Assembly (NCBI GenBank): GCA_023052935.1
Contig: CM041298.1
Span: forward strand, 65,373,838-65,437,837
Reading direction: 5' to 3'
Origin: Piezodorus guildinii
Taxonomy: Eukaryota > Arthropoda > Insecta > Hemiptera > Pentatomidae
DNA length: 64,000 bases
Part shown: positions 60,101 through 64,000 of the stretch, one piece after another
Numbering within the stretch: position 1 is the stretch's first letter
Layout: each line of letters starts with the position of its first letter
Made by a program: the position numbers and the translations under genes
Notes under the pieces: model-generated
Told to the model about the DNA's origin: nothing
What the model saw: only the letters and a program-made list of their open reading frames with translations
The model's database searches: none

Positions 60101-62431
60101 AAATTGGTCCAGTAATAAAAAAATGACAGTTTATTTATATTATTTATACAGTTAATTTATTTCGATAAGTAAAAGTAAAAACTTTTAAAGTTAATACGAG
60201 ATCTGCGTATAAAAGTCGCTAATGTGTTATGTATTGAGGATACTGAGGGGAGTTCATTATTAAATAATTTTAATATTAATCAATTAAAGATTAAGAAGCC
60301 TTTTCTGGAAAAACATCAAAAGGTGTTTACCTCCATGGGGTCCCCCAGCAATATGTACCTTGGGAAACTTCCTAGACACTAGGACAAGGACCCTCGGCTT
60401 GGGCACTTCTCATATCAGCCCCGCCCGAGGTGACGACGATGAGAAAGAAGATTCGAAAAAGGAGTCTCATTCCAGCCACGAGAGTTGGAGTTCCATCCTC
60501 AAGAAGAAGCGAGGTCCGTCGGGGGGCAGAGAGATGAAGCCAAAAAGGGACGCCTGAGACGATTTCCACCCGCCCAACCGACTAAGTCTTTTAAAGGTAT
60601 TTATTTTTGTTATATTGTATGGCAAAGGTAGTAGTGAAAATGTCCCTCAGTATTCTCAATCAATGTTCTAGGCAATTTGTTAATATAATGGATATGTGTA
60701 AGTTAATAATAATAGTAATGTATTAATTGAATCTTGTTTACTTTAATCTTTCCCTGCATGCCACCTACTGGGATCGGCACGATACCTTTAGAAAAGAAAT
60801 ATAATGGTTTCACTAAATATAGTTTATATATTGATTAAAGATATCAATTAATCTAGTTTTTGAAGGTACCGCTGCCTTAGAAAAGCAGCCGGTCAAAAAC
60901 ATAGCAAATGATATCTATTTCAGGGAGGAACGAATTTCTTTTATTGAACAACCGTTTCAAATTAGGATCATAAGGTGGTATTCTCGATCGTTATCAAGTG
61001 AATGTATAAATTATGATTTTTATGGTTTATATTGTTTCATAATAAGGAGTAAGCAATGATTCTTTGTCTAAAAGGAGTGAAGAAGCCAAAAATTAATATT
61101 TATGGGATTACCTGTAGCATGGTGGTTAGCATAACAGCTTCCTATGCCCAAGGTCCCGGTTTCAAACCCGCAGGTGTCCCTAGGATTTTTTAATGGGAGT
61201 AAAAAATCCTTAGTTATGCAGTCCTTCGGAGGTGACGTTAAAATGTGGCCCCGAGTCTGTGCGATGTCATGTACTCGTTAAAGATACCTATTCTAATTAA
61301 CCCTGGATAGGCAAAATTTAGGACTCTCACTGTAGCATAAAGGGACGTTAAATAAATAAACAAACAAAAATTAATTTTTAGATACCCTCAATATAAGAAT
61401 AGATTACAATACAAAAAAAAGGTTGTTATTATCTAGATGTTCAGAAACACTTCGAGTAGTAGTTGTGTTCCAACAGAAGAAACTTTGACCGTTAGAAGCC
61501 TTTTGGAACATGTACTATACTGTTTTTTACATTCTAAAATCAGAATACAGAAATATAATCCGTTTAATACTAGTCAAAACTGGTTTTGGAACAAATCAAA
61601 TTCATACAGCAAGAAAGAAACCGTTCCATTTAGTGAATAACTGTTTTATTAAGTAATCAGAAGCATTACTCTGATTTTATGTATGGATATTGTTTTTCGC
61701 ATCCTACCTAGGTTGCAGATGTATAAACAACTGAACCTTCCTCTTCTGAAAGATATATCCAATAAAAAAATATCGCGTTTCAATTCCAAATGCACTGAAT
61801 ACTGACTAAAGAGGACTGAGACCTTTCGAAGAGGCTATGTTATTATCTAATTGTTCAGAAACACTTCGAGTAATAGTTGTGTTTCTACTGAAGAAACTTT
61901 GACCGCAAGAGGCCTTTTGGATCATGTTGGAACAAATAAAATTCATAAAGCAGGGAAGAAACCGTTCCATGAAGTGAATAACCGTTTTATTAAGTAATCA
62001 GAAGCGTTACTCTGATTTCATGTATGGATTTTGTCATTCTTATCTTAGCTAGGTTGCAACCTTCCTCTTCTGAAAGATATATCCAATAAAAAAATATCAC
62101 ATTTCAATTTCTCATGCACTTAATATTGACTAAAGAGGACTTAAGTTGTTTAAGAACTAATAAGAATAAAACAAAGGGGTCTTTAAAAACTAAGTCACCT
62201 TTGGAAGAAGTAGTCGCAGGTCTTATGCAAGTTGACGACGATGTTGGATTGGTACACCTCCCTGGTCGGTGGATCCAGAGCTTGGCCGAGGAGCACGCAG
62301 TCGGTGTAGTGCCTGATGGCCCTCCTGTAGTTGCGGTCGGTCATCCTGACCCACTTCTTGCTGCAGGTGGCCAGGTCGGGCGCGATCGCCAGGGCGGGGT
62401 ACAGCCATAAGCTCCACCAAACAATAAGCAT
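32654..62431 (-). CDS. Six-exon gene for an unrecognised type I single-pass membrane protein (246 aa, predicted)
   Basis: Seen: six exons join as 62431-62199, 54027-53851, 50543-50442, 47352-47276, 41071-41002 and 32735-32654, all with AG/GT borders and intron phases 2, 2, 2, 1, 2, giving one open frame from ATG to TGA TGA. Predicted protein: signal peptide about 1-17; ectodomain with Cys 23, 45, 72, 88, 99 and 111; acidic Ser/Asn stalk 113-136 with sequons at Asn122, 127 and 134; Cys138; hydrophobic helix about 143-164; eight cysteines between 165 and 184; then a tail that is acidic and ends basic. Six ectodomain cysteines allow three disulfides. The membrane-proximal cysteines are plausible S-acylation or metal sites (inference). 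Introns run from 3.1 to 8.3 kb and are packed with transposons. The family is not recognised; a small cell-surface receptor or adaptor is possible but unproven. Further 5' non-coding exons may exist. Splicing is predicted, not observed. Confidence 0.82.
32780..33205. other. Intron 5 spacer, nothing recognised
   Basis: A-runs at 32800 and 32925 may be old retroelement tails. No gene signal was seen. Confidence 0.4.
33206..33856 (+). mobile_element. Non-autonomous Helitron
   Basis: It starts TCTAATATATAAAACTCTCT after A and ends CAGCTAG before T. The hairpin GGCAAAACAACGTTTGCC (6-bp stem) lies about 8 bases before the CTAG end. The body carries CTCCGAAACGGCTTGACCGA. All three marks are those of Helitrons; no Rep/helicase coding is present. 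Confidence 0.85.
33890..34440 (+). repeat. Family V repeat, copy 1
   Basis: It is collinear with 36282-37270 (GCTCAACTTACCCCACCTGT, AACAGCTGTATACCTTAAAT). It ends with TGCTCAACTAGCCCC, the inverse of the left end of copy 2. Confidence 0.65.
34095..34196 (+). repeat. 51-bp tandem duplication
   Basis: Two identical units containing TTTGGCAAAATAAAGGAACT, inside family V. Confidence 0.95.
34441..35300. other. Intron 5 spacer, nothing recognised
   Basis: AT-rich, no supported feature. Confidence 0.4.
35301..35580 (-). pseudogene. Possible LINE 3' fragment
   Basis: The GGGGCCACTGTCATTTCAAA and TGCGGAGCTGGCTGGATAGG blocks resemble the Jockey-type LINE end at 55440-55520. Too short to be certain. 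Confidence 0.5.
35581..36180. mobile_element. hAT-type MITE
   Basis: The left end CAGTGGTTCCCAAC with GTCCGCGAG and the right end GTCCGCGAAA to GTTGGGAACCACG form the typical hAT inverted ends. It is 600 bp and non-coding. The right terminus is degenerate, so the 8-bp target duplication is not clear. Confidence 0.82.
36282..37270 (+). repeat. Family V repeat, copy 2
   Basis: The left end GGGGCTAGTTGATCATAGG and the right end TTCAACTGCCCC suggest inverted termini. It contains GGGGCAAGTTGGGCAATTGA. No ORF. Confidence 0.6.
37271..38200. other. Intron 5 spacer, nothing recognised
   Basis: AT-rich, no supported feature. Confidence 0.4.
38234..38616. mobile_element. Family T element, short type, complete
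   Basis: It is 383 bp, with perfect inverted ends GAGACGTTGATTTCCAAAAG... and ...CTTTTGGAAATCAACGTCTC, flanked on both sides by AATT. The interior matches 26849-27166. No coding capacity. Confidence 0.88.
38701..38794 (+). mobile_element. Jockey-type LINE, 94-bp 3' end
   Basis: TTTCTTGTGG at 38691-38700 is repeated at 38795-38804. The insert ends in a poly(A)-type tail and contains the shared 3' UTR motif AATACAGTTGTAAATA. Confidence 0.8.
38923..39199 (+). mobile_element. tRNA-derived SINE, family 1, with 15-bp target duplication
   Basis: ATAACGGGAAATTGA lies at 38908-38922 and again at 39200-39214. The head GTGGCTGAGTGGTTAGCGC holds the A box and GTTGTGAGTTCGAATCCC the B box. The 277-bp copy looks complete and is the best reference copy here. 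Confidence 0.92.
39637..39915 (+). mobile_element. tRNA-derived SINE, family 2 (diverged)
   Basis: It shares GGCATAATGACTAGC-type A box, CCTAGGATTTTTTAAGACGG and the GCATAAAGTGATGTTAAATG tail with 39989-40290. Confidence 0.75.
39989..40290 (+). mobile_element. tRNA-derived SINE, family 2
   Basis: A box region GCATGGTGGTTAGCATAACA and B box GGGTTCAAACCTGCAGG. The body has TCTTTCGGAGGGAACATTAA and the copy ends in an AAATAAAATAAAA tail. Confidence 0.85.
41002..41071 (-). CDS. Exon E: cytosolic tail segment
   Basis: The acceptor is TTTGTTAACAG and the donor is GTAAGT. It completes an Ala codon and adds 22 codons (TEAYHLTDIQ, then QDLASLSSENIG), ending in phase 2. The segment is mildly acidic and looks helical, with Tyr201 and several Ser/Thr residues that could be modified (inference). 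Confidence 0.77.
41240..41870. repeat. Foldback repeat with nested inverted arms
   Basis: 41283-41485 mirrors 41641-41868 (for example GGTTAATTTTGAAG side and CTCATGAAAG/CTTTCATGAG), and 41240-41285 also mirrors 41583-41632 (AAATTGAAACGAAAAATAAA against TTTATTTTTCGTTTCAATTT). A related piece lies at 44500-44720. Confidence 0.8.
42328..42512. repeat. Inverted pair, about 33-bp arms
   Basis: TTTATGATTACCATGGGAGA at 42328 mirrors TCTCCCATGATAATCATAAA ending at about 42512, with about 110 bp between. A small foldback or MITE. Confidence 0.75.
42560..42977 (+). repeat. Family Z repeat, copy 2
   Basis: It begins CTCTATATATATATAAAATG and contains GCTAACTCCTTCTAAACCAC. It matches 12660-13065 in reverse, and a third piece lies at 53541-53640. 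Confidence 0.65.
42978..43828 (+). repeat. Family X repeat, most complete uninterrupted copy
   Basis: It runs from TTTACTTTCACTTAGGTAAT to GTTGCCCGCACCAGATTTTT. The terminal CTTTCACTTA and TAAGTGAAAG are inverted. It has only one short CA stretch, where other copies have long (CA)n. Confidence 0.8.
44720..46600. other. Intron 4 spacer with one dispersed-repeat block
   Basis: 46190-46350 (CTAATTGGCTGATATCAACG, GAAAAGCCGCGGACGGCAGA) is shared with 55990-56130. Weaker repeats of the same type lie at 45800-45960. No gene was seen. Confidence 0.45.
46620..47206. other. Unassigned less AT-rich island in intron 4
   Basis: This stretch is clearly less AT-rich than its surroundings, with GGAGGGGGAAGGAAG near 46980. 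Short ORFs (46697-46927 plus, 46717-46908 minus) have no domain. Read in reverse it starts TGTTGGGAAGAGGGGCGACT at 47205, so a solo LTR is possible, but I found no matching 5-bp duplication. Confidence 0.4.
47276..47352 (-). CDS. Exon D: cysteine-rich juxtamembrane segment
   Basis: The acceptor is AAATTTCTAG and the donor is GTAATA. The A at its start completes an Ile codon begun in exon C. The 25 codons read CLEMC, KPGGS, CLCEP and then an acidic run. With exon C this makes eight cysteines within 20 residues on the predicted cytosolic side. It ends in phase 1, matching only exon E. Confidence 0.78.
47825..49068. mobile_element. Family T element, long type, inverted relative to 27171
   Basis: It is 1244 bp with ends GAGATGTTGATTTCCAAAAG and the mirrored CCTTTTGGAAATCAACGTTT C, flanked by AATT. 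The interior matches the 27171-28498 copy in reverse, with the same two clusters of end-motif copies (about four near 47985-48115, two or three near 48810-48885). Confidence 0.87.
49390..49973. mobile_element. piggyBac-type MITE
   Basis: The left end ACGTTCGCGCCGGGGTGACC and the right end, read in reverse, CACGTTCACGCCGGGGTGAA, are inverted. TTAA follows the right end; the left side has TTAG, a degenerate target. 584 bp, GC-rich subterminal repeats (CCGGTGGGTCA twice), no ORF. Confidence 0.8.
50442..50543 (-). CDS. Exon C: transmembrane helix and first cysteine cluster
   Basis: The acceptor is TTATTTTCAG and the donor is a perfect GTGAGT. The 33 whole codons begin CSKST, continue as about 22 hydrophobic residues rich in Leu, Ile and Phe, and end WFCCCNNC. 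It enters and leaves in phase 2, so skipping it would leave a soluble product in frame. This exon is too short to show up as a long ORF; it was found from the required phase and the splice signals. Confidence 0.8.
50600..51720 (-). pseudogene. CR1/Jockey-group LINE, 3' portion
   Basis: Reverse frames 51599-51387 and 51387-50962 cover the region after the RT core: KKLDITNVQTLSWKPHIAQ and SSHFDYCCLVYGGLSTVLED, and then the C-terminal extension SYNLNPQSIHVKQDRAI, in shifted frames. The 3' end near 50640 carries GGGACTGGGTCCCCTGAGAA and a GAAATA repeat tail. Confidence 0.8.
51964..52240 (-). mobile_element. tRNA-derived SINE, family 2
   Basis: Reverse-strand copy: tail at 51975-52010 (TGCTACTGTGGCTAATC) and tRNA-like head at 52170-52215. 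It starts to resemble a CDS (52067-52252) only by chance. Confidence 0.7.
52381..52675 (+). mobile_element. tRNA-derived SINE, family 1
   Basis: The head is CCCATGGCTGAGTGGCTAGG. The body CCCCCGGGTATGTGAGACCC and GTCAGCCTACTGGTGGCCAC is shared with 38923. The end near 52640-52675 carries CGCGAGGCCCAGGGCC. Confidence 0.85.
52700..53370 (-). pseudogene. Mariner-type transposase fragment
   Basis: Reverse frames read FKLAWKGAQTAQNINQVCGE, VQSWFGKFREGDFSFEDKEG and RGRISSFADDVQRTFLEENP, a mariner HTH region. Damaged catalytic-region remnants follow down to about 52700. No long ORF remains. Confidence 0.75.
53851..54027 (-). CDS. Exon B: second half of the ectodomain and Ser/Glu/Asn stalk
   Basis: The acceptor is a T-rich tract ending in TTTTTCAG; the donor is GTAAGG. 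Codon 78 is completed as Ser, and 58 further codons follow. They contain Cys88, Cys99 and Cys111, an acidic EDDD stretch, and then a low-complexity stalk in which the five-residue unit ENSSS recurs from a 15-bp DNA tandem repeat (about 53858-53902). Three NxS/T sequons fall in the stalk. The exon ends in phase 2, as exon A does, so it could be skipped without a frameshift. Confidence 0.8.
54133..54455 (-). repeat. Two LINE 3' tails
   Basis: 54133-54260 has TTCTGTGACAAGTCCTTAAG, like the LINE ends at 23740 and 24060. 54275-54450 begins with a T-run followed by TTTTTATTGAGTAACATTAC, another reverse 3' end. Confidence 0.55.
54459..55365 (+). mobile_element. Mariner deletion derivative, copy 2
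   Basis: ORF 54674-55168 (164 aa) joins the HTH region (SVNERTIRRLFAKFSAGDTD, GRPPSIIDNN, TVSRHLKCIGKVKKLDTWVP) to the C-terminal PYSLDLSLIDYHLFRNLDNF. The central part with the first catalytic Asp residues is missing, as in 3464-4318. Ends GGGTTGTTTCCCATGAAATG and the mirrored ACATTTCATGTGATACAACC. Confidence 0.87.
55400..55705 (-). pseudogene. Jockey-type LINE, RT C-terminal fragment
   Basis: The reverse frame reads IRTIVNAPYYVTDHTLHRDL, NIPFILD and then FHENLINHP, aligning with KILNAPYFVTNKLIHKDLNV of the 30396 LINE. Truncated at both sides. Confidence 0.8.
55706..56333. other. Intron 1 spacer with one dispersed-repeat block
   Basis: 55990-56130 (AAAGCCGCGGACGGCGGACA) is shared with 46190-46350. 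ACGAATATTA is repeated near 56150-56200. Confidence 0.45.
56334..56765 (-). pseudogene. Jockey-type LINE, 3' fragment with poly(A)
   Basis: A T-run at 56334-56360 (reverse poly(A)), then the shared 3' UTR and decayed RT C-terminal frames containing GGATTTTGGATTGTAAGGAT, as at 30600. Confidence 0.7.
57100..57129. repeat. (TA)n microsatellite
   Basis: Short TA run. Confidence 0.9.
57350..57550 (+). repeat. Family W repeat, copy 2
   Basis: It contains GTGTGCCGACGTTTCGGCCT and TGTGGGTCCTCATCAGGGC. Outer blocks GAGGAAGATGGTTGGGGTGC and its reverse complement near 57520 form inverted ends about 170 bp apart. Confidence 0.75.
57838..58556 (+). repeat. Family Y repeat, copy 2
   Basis: An inner inverted pair TTGAGAATACTAAGGG (57838) and CCCTCAGTATTCTCA (58315). 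It ends with CCGCTGCATTAGAAAAGCAG. The middle is GC-rich; its ORFs are not conserved. Confidence 0.75.
58529..59700 (+). repeat. 1.17-kb tandem duplication, unit 1
   Basis: It starts at CGCTGCATTAGAAAAGCAGC and holds a reverse family X piece (58571-58860) and a family Y copy (59075-59700). It is almost identical to 59701-60869. Confidence 0.93.
59701..60869 (+). repeat. 1.17-kb tandem duplication, unit 2
   Basis: The second unit differs from the first by a few single-base changes and short indels (A-run near 60070; one G lost near 60400). A third copy of the shared junction CGCTGCCTTAGAAAAGCAGC starts at 60870. Confidence 0.93.
61107..61372 (+). mobile_element. tRNA-derived SINE, family 2
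   Basis: A box region GCATGGTGGTTAGCATAACA, B box in GGTTTCAAACCCGCAGG, body TCCTTCGGAGGTGACGTTAA, tail AGGGACGTTAAATAAATAAA. Confidence 0.85.
61438..62148 (+). repeat. Diverged tandem duplication beside exon A
   Basis: 61438-61822 and 61853-62148 share TGTTCAGAAACACTTCGAGT, ACCGTTCCATTTAGTGAAT-type and CTGAAAGATATATCCAATAA blocks. The second unit lacks about 100 bp. It lies about 50 bp beyond the exon A donor. Confidence 0.85.
62199..62431 (-). CDS. Exon A: start codon, signal peptide and first half of the ectodomain
   Basis: This exon encodes residues 1-77 plus two bases of codon 78. The ATG at 62431 has G at -3, and the residues after it form a hydrophobic run (LIVWWSLWLYPALAIA) typical of a signal peptide, with likely cleavage after ALA or AIA. 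The rest holds Cys23, Cys45 and Cys72 in a helix-prone charged sequence. The exon ends at CAAAG before GTGACT, a good donor. It is clearly GC-rich in an AT-rich setting, and codon third positions are mostly G or C. That is unlike every transposon around it and supports selection on a host gene. The GTG just upstream is in frame but is not expected to be used as a start in a eukaryote. Confidence 0.85.
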
Positions 62432-63159
62432 CACCTAACCTAATCACTAAAGATTCTTGATATCCATTTCTGAACAGCTGGCTGGTCCATTATCAATACC
62501 GTTATCGTAGCTTCGCTCTTCCTTGACGAACCTCATCCAATGACAACATTCCCGAATTGCTATACTTGACCATCTTTTATATAAAACTTCGATTCAAACA
62601 CCAGATATCAACGAAATGCCATATGCTCCTTGAAATTTACAGTTTTTTAAACATAAAAAAAAATCAATGTTATAAACTAAAATATTGCCGTTCGTATTAA
62701 TTCACATCGGCTACTTATTTGATTGTTGTCATAATGGTCAGGTCTTGCTAGGATTGTTTTTTTTCTTATAGGATCTAAAACTAAGTGGATGTGAAAAGTT
62801 TTTATGTAAAATAAATAAGAAATGCAATTATAAAATCCTGACAGCTGTACTATAAATATGTTTCAGTTAGTTGGCTATGCCCATAAAGTGGTAAATTAGA
62901 AGATATATGCGCGCTAGATTTTACAAATTTGTGCTTTATAGAATTTCCAATTTTTCTTGAATATGTTTCTACGACAACTTTAAAACATTACATTCAAGCC
63001 CATTACATTCAATCACGTCCGAATATATCAGATGAAAAACCAGAATGTATTTCGTTTAGAAATAATTGTATATTATCTTTCCAGAAGACATTATGCAAGC
63101 AATAACGGTTTGTTAAGTTTTAAAAGGTATGTGTATGTAAAAGTATGTGATGTGTAAGT
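62432..63159. promoter_or_regulatory. Upstream side of the host gene; promoter not located
   Basis: This lies 5' of the predicted start codon on the minus strand. No TATA box, initiator or CpG-rich stretch is distinct enough to call. Confidence 0.25.
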
Positions 63160-63270
63160 TGGGAAGCCTCTAGCTGTTTGGCCTGGACGCTTAAATACCA
63201 ACACAAAGGTTGTGAGTTCGAATCCCAGTTCGACCCAAGCATTTTCAAGAATAATTAGGTTTGACTAATA
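63160..63270 (+). mobile_element. tRNA-derived SINE, family 1, fragment
   Basis: It keeps the B box GGTTGTGAGTTCGAATCCCA and a degenerate A box side; the body is lost after about 63270. Confidence 0.7.
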
Positions 63271-63439
63271 ACAATGCATGGTTTTGAATTTTCTTTGAAA
63301 TGCCTCTCTATACCACAAACTTTTAATGTAACTAACTGGATTATTCATTTGTATAATGTCAACACTTCTTAATCCTCTCCCAAACGATAATGCTGTTTGA
63401 CTTTGTAATATTTCGCTGCTTCACAATAATTCAGCCTTC

Positions 63440-63775
63440 ACTAAGATGCCAACGCGTGATTTGCGTATAATGTTGTTTTACGAATTTAAACTCGTTCGGA
63501 ACGGTGGCTAGGCAGCCATCAACCAATCAAGCCTTGGGCCAAGGCAGCATTATGGGTGCACTGTTCAACAAACAATTTCGGGAAGAAGACTTCAACCTTA
63601 AAGATCAACAAGGTCGTGGATGGATTTCATCTCTTGATCAAGATGTTCTGCGCGCTTTAGTGGAAGAAAACCCCAAACAACTGTATGAGAGTTTGCAGGA
63701 AAACTAATCCTTAGCAAATCAGCAGTCGATTTAAAATATCTAGGCGATTTGAAAGGTTAAAAAGCTTAAAATTTA
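63440..63775 (+). pseudogene. Mariner-type transposase fragment
   Basis: Frames read NKQFREEDFNLKDQQGRGWI and SSLDQDVLRALVEENPKQ, a mariner HTH region like that at 52700-53370 on the other strand, followed by stops. Confidence 0.75.
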
Positions 63776-63853
63776 GTTCTACGGTAGTCTCGAAATTTAC
63801 TCTGACTGAAAGAGTTACTATTGTGGATGTAATTAGTTGACCGTTGAGAATTA

Positions 63854-63966
63854 CTGGAAGGAATTAGTCCGGGTGGCGATCATTAAATGAAACGACTAAA
63901 TAGTCGTCGGAATAAACTATTTAGTCGTTTCATTTAATGACCGCCACCCGGACTAATTCCTTCCAG
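63854..63966. repeat. Near-perfect palindrome, 51-bp arms, 11-bp loop
   Basis: 63854-63904 (CTGGAAGGAATTAGTCCGGG onward) is the reverse complement of 63916-63966 with one mismatch. GAAAGAGTTACTA stands at 63808-63820 and again at 63966-63978. Confidence 0.95.
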
Positions 63967-64000
63967 AAAGAGTTACTAGTTCTTATCATCAATATACTAG

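Noticed and set aside
62114..62410. 98-codon plus-strand ORF with GC-rich content
   Set aside because: It is the antisense shadow of exon A. The minus strand has signal peptide, splice donor and matching phase.
62223..62447. 74-codon minus ORF rich in Arg, Pro and Gln
   Set aside because: Alternative frame of exon A, produced by its high GC content.

Overview
The window is AT-rich eukaryotic DNA, almost certainly from an arthropod; the species cannot be fixed from sequence alone. It has no bacterial-style gene layout. It is full of mariner, Helitron, RTE-type and Jockey/CR1-type LINE, hAT and piggyBac remnants, tRNA-derived SINEs, and (TA)n and (CA)n microsatellites. Most long open frames are pieces of these elements.

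The main result is one host gene on the minus strand, spanning about 62431 down to 32654. I assembled it by hand from six short exons, each bounded by AG and GT: A 62431-62199, B 54027-53851, C 50543-50442, D 47352-47276, E 41071-41002, F 32735-32654. All five junctions keep the reading frame (intron phases 2, 2, 2, 1, 2). The chain runs from an ATG with a signal peptide to a double TGA stop and predicts 246 residues. The protein has a signal peptide, a small ectodomain with six cysteines, a Ser/Glu/Asn-rich stalk with three N-glycosylation sequons, one transmembrane helix, a cysteine-dense juxtamembrane stretch, and a short tail that is acidic and then basic. It looks like a type I single-pass membrane protein. 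I do not recognise the family.

Layout. 1-14690 is downstream of the gene: repeat families X and Y, RTE and Jockey LINE pieces, a deleted mariner, two SINE families and a long inverted repeat. 14693-19391 is a three-level nest (Helitron, holding a mariner, holding a full-length RTE-type LINE), followed by a 58-bp minisatellite. 20740-32650 holds X copies nested in X, CR1/Jockey-type LINE pieces, and a mariner interrupted by elements I call family T. 32654-62431 is the host gene, whose introns carry a Helitron, a hAT MITE, a Helitron helicase remnant, family T copies, a piggyBac-type MITE, SINEs, LINE and mariner pieces, and a recent 1.17-kb tandem duplication. 62432-64000 is the gene's upstream side, with a SINE piece, a mariner piece and a 51-bp-arm palindrome.

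The most novel-looking items are the unrecognised membrane-protein gene and family T. Family T is a non-autonomous element group whose inverted ends carry a motif reading roughly GGATATAGTACCTTTTGGAA, and the long copies repeat this motif many times inside. Element boundaries were read by eye and are approximate unless a target duplication is given.
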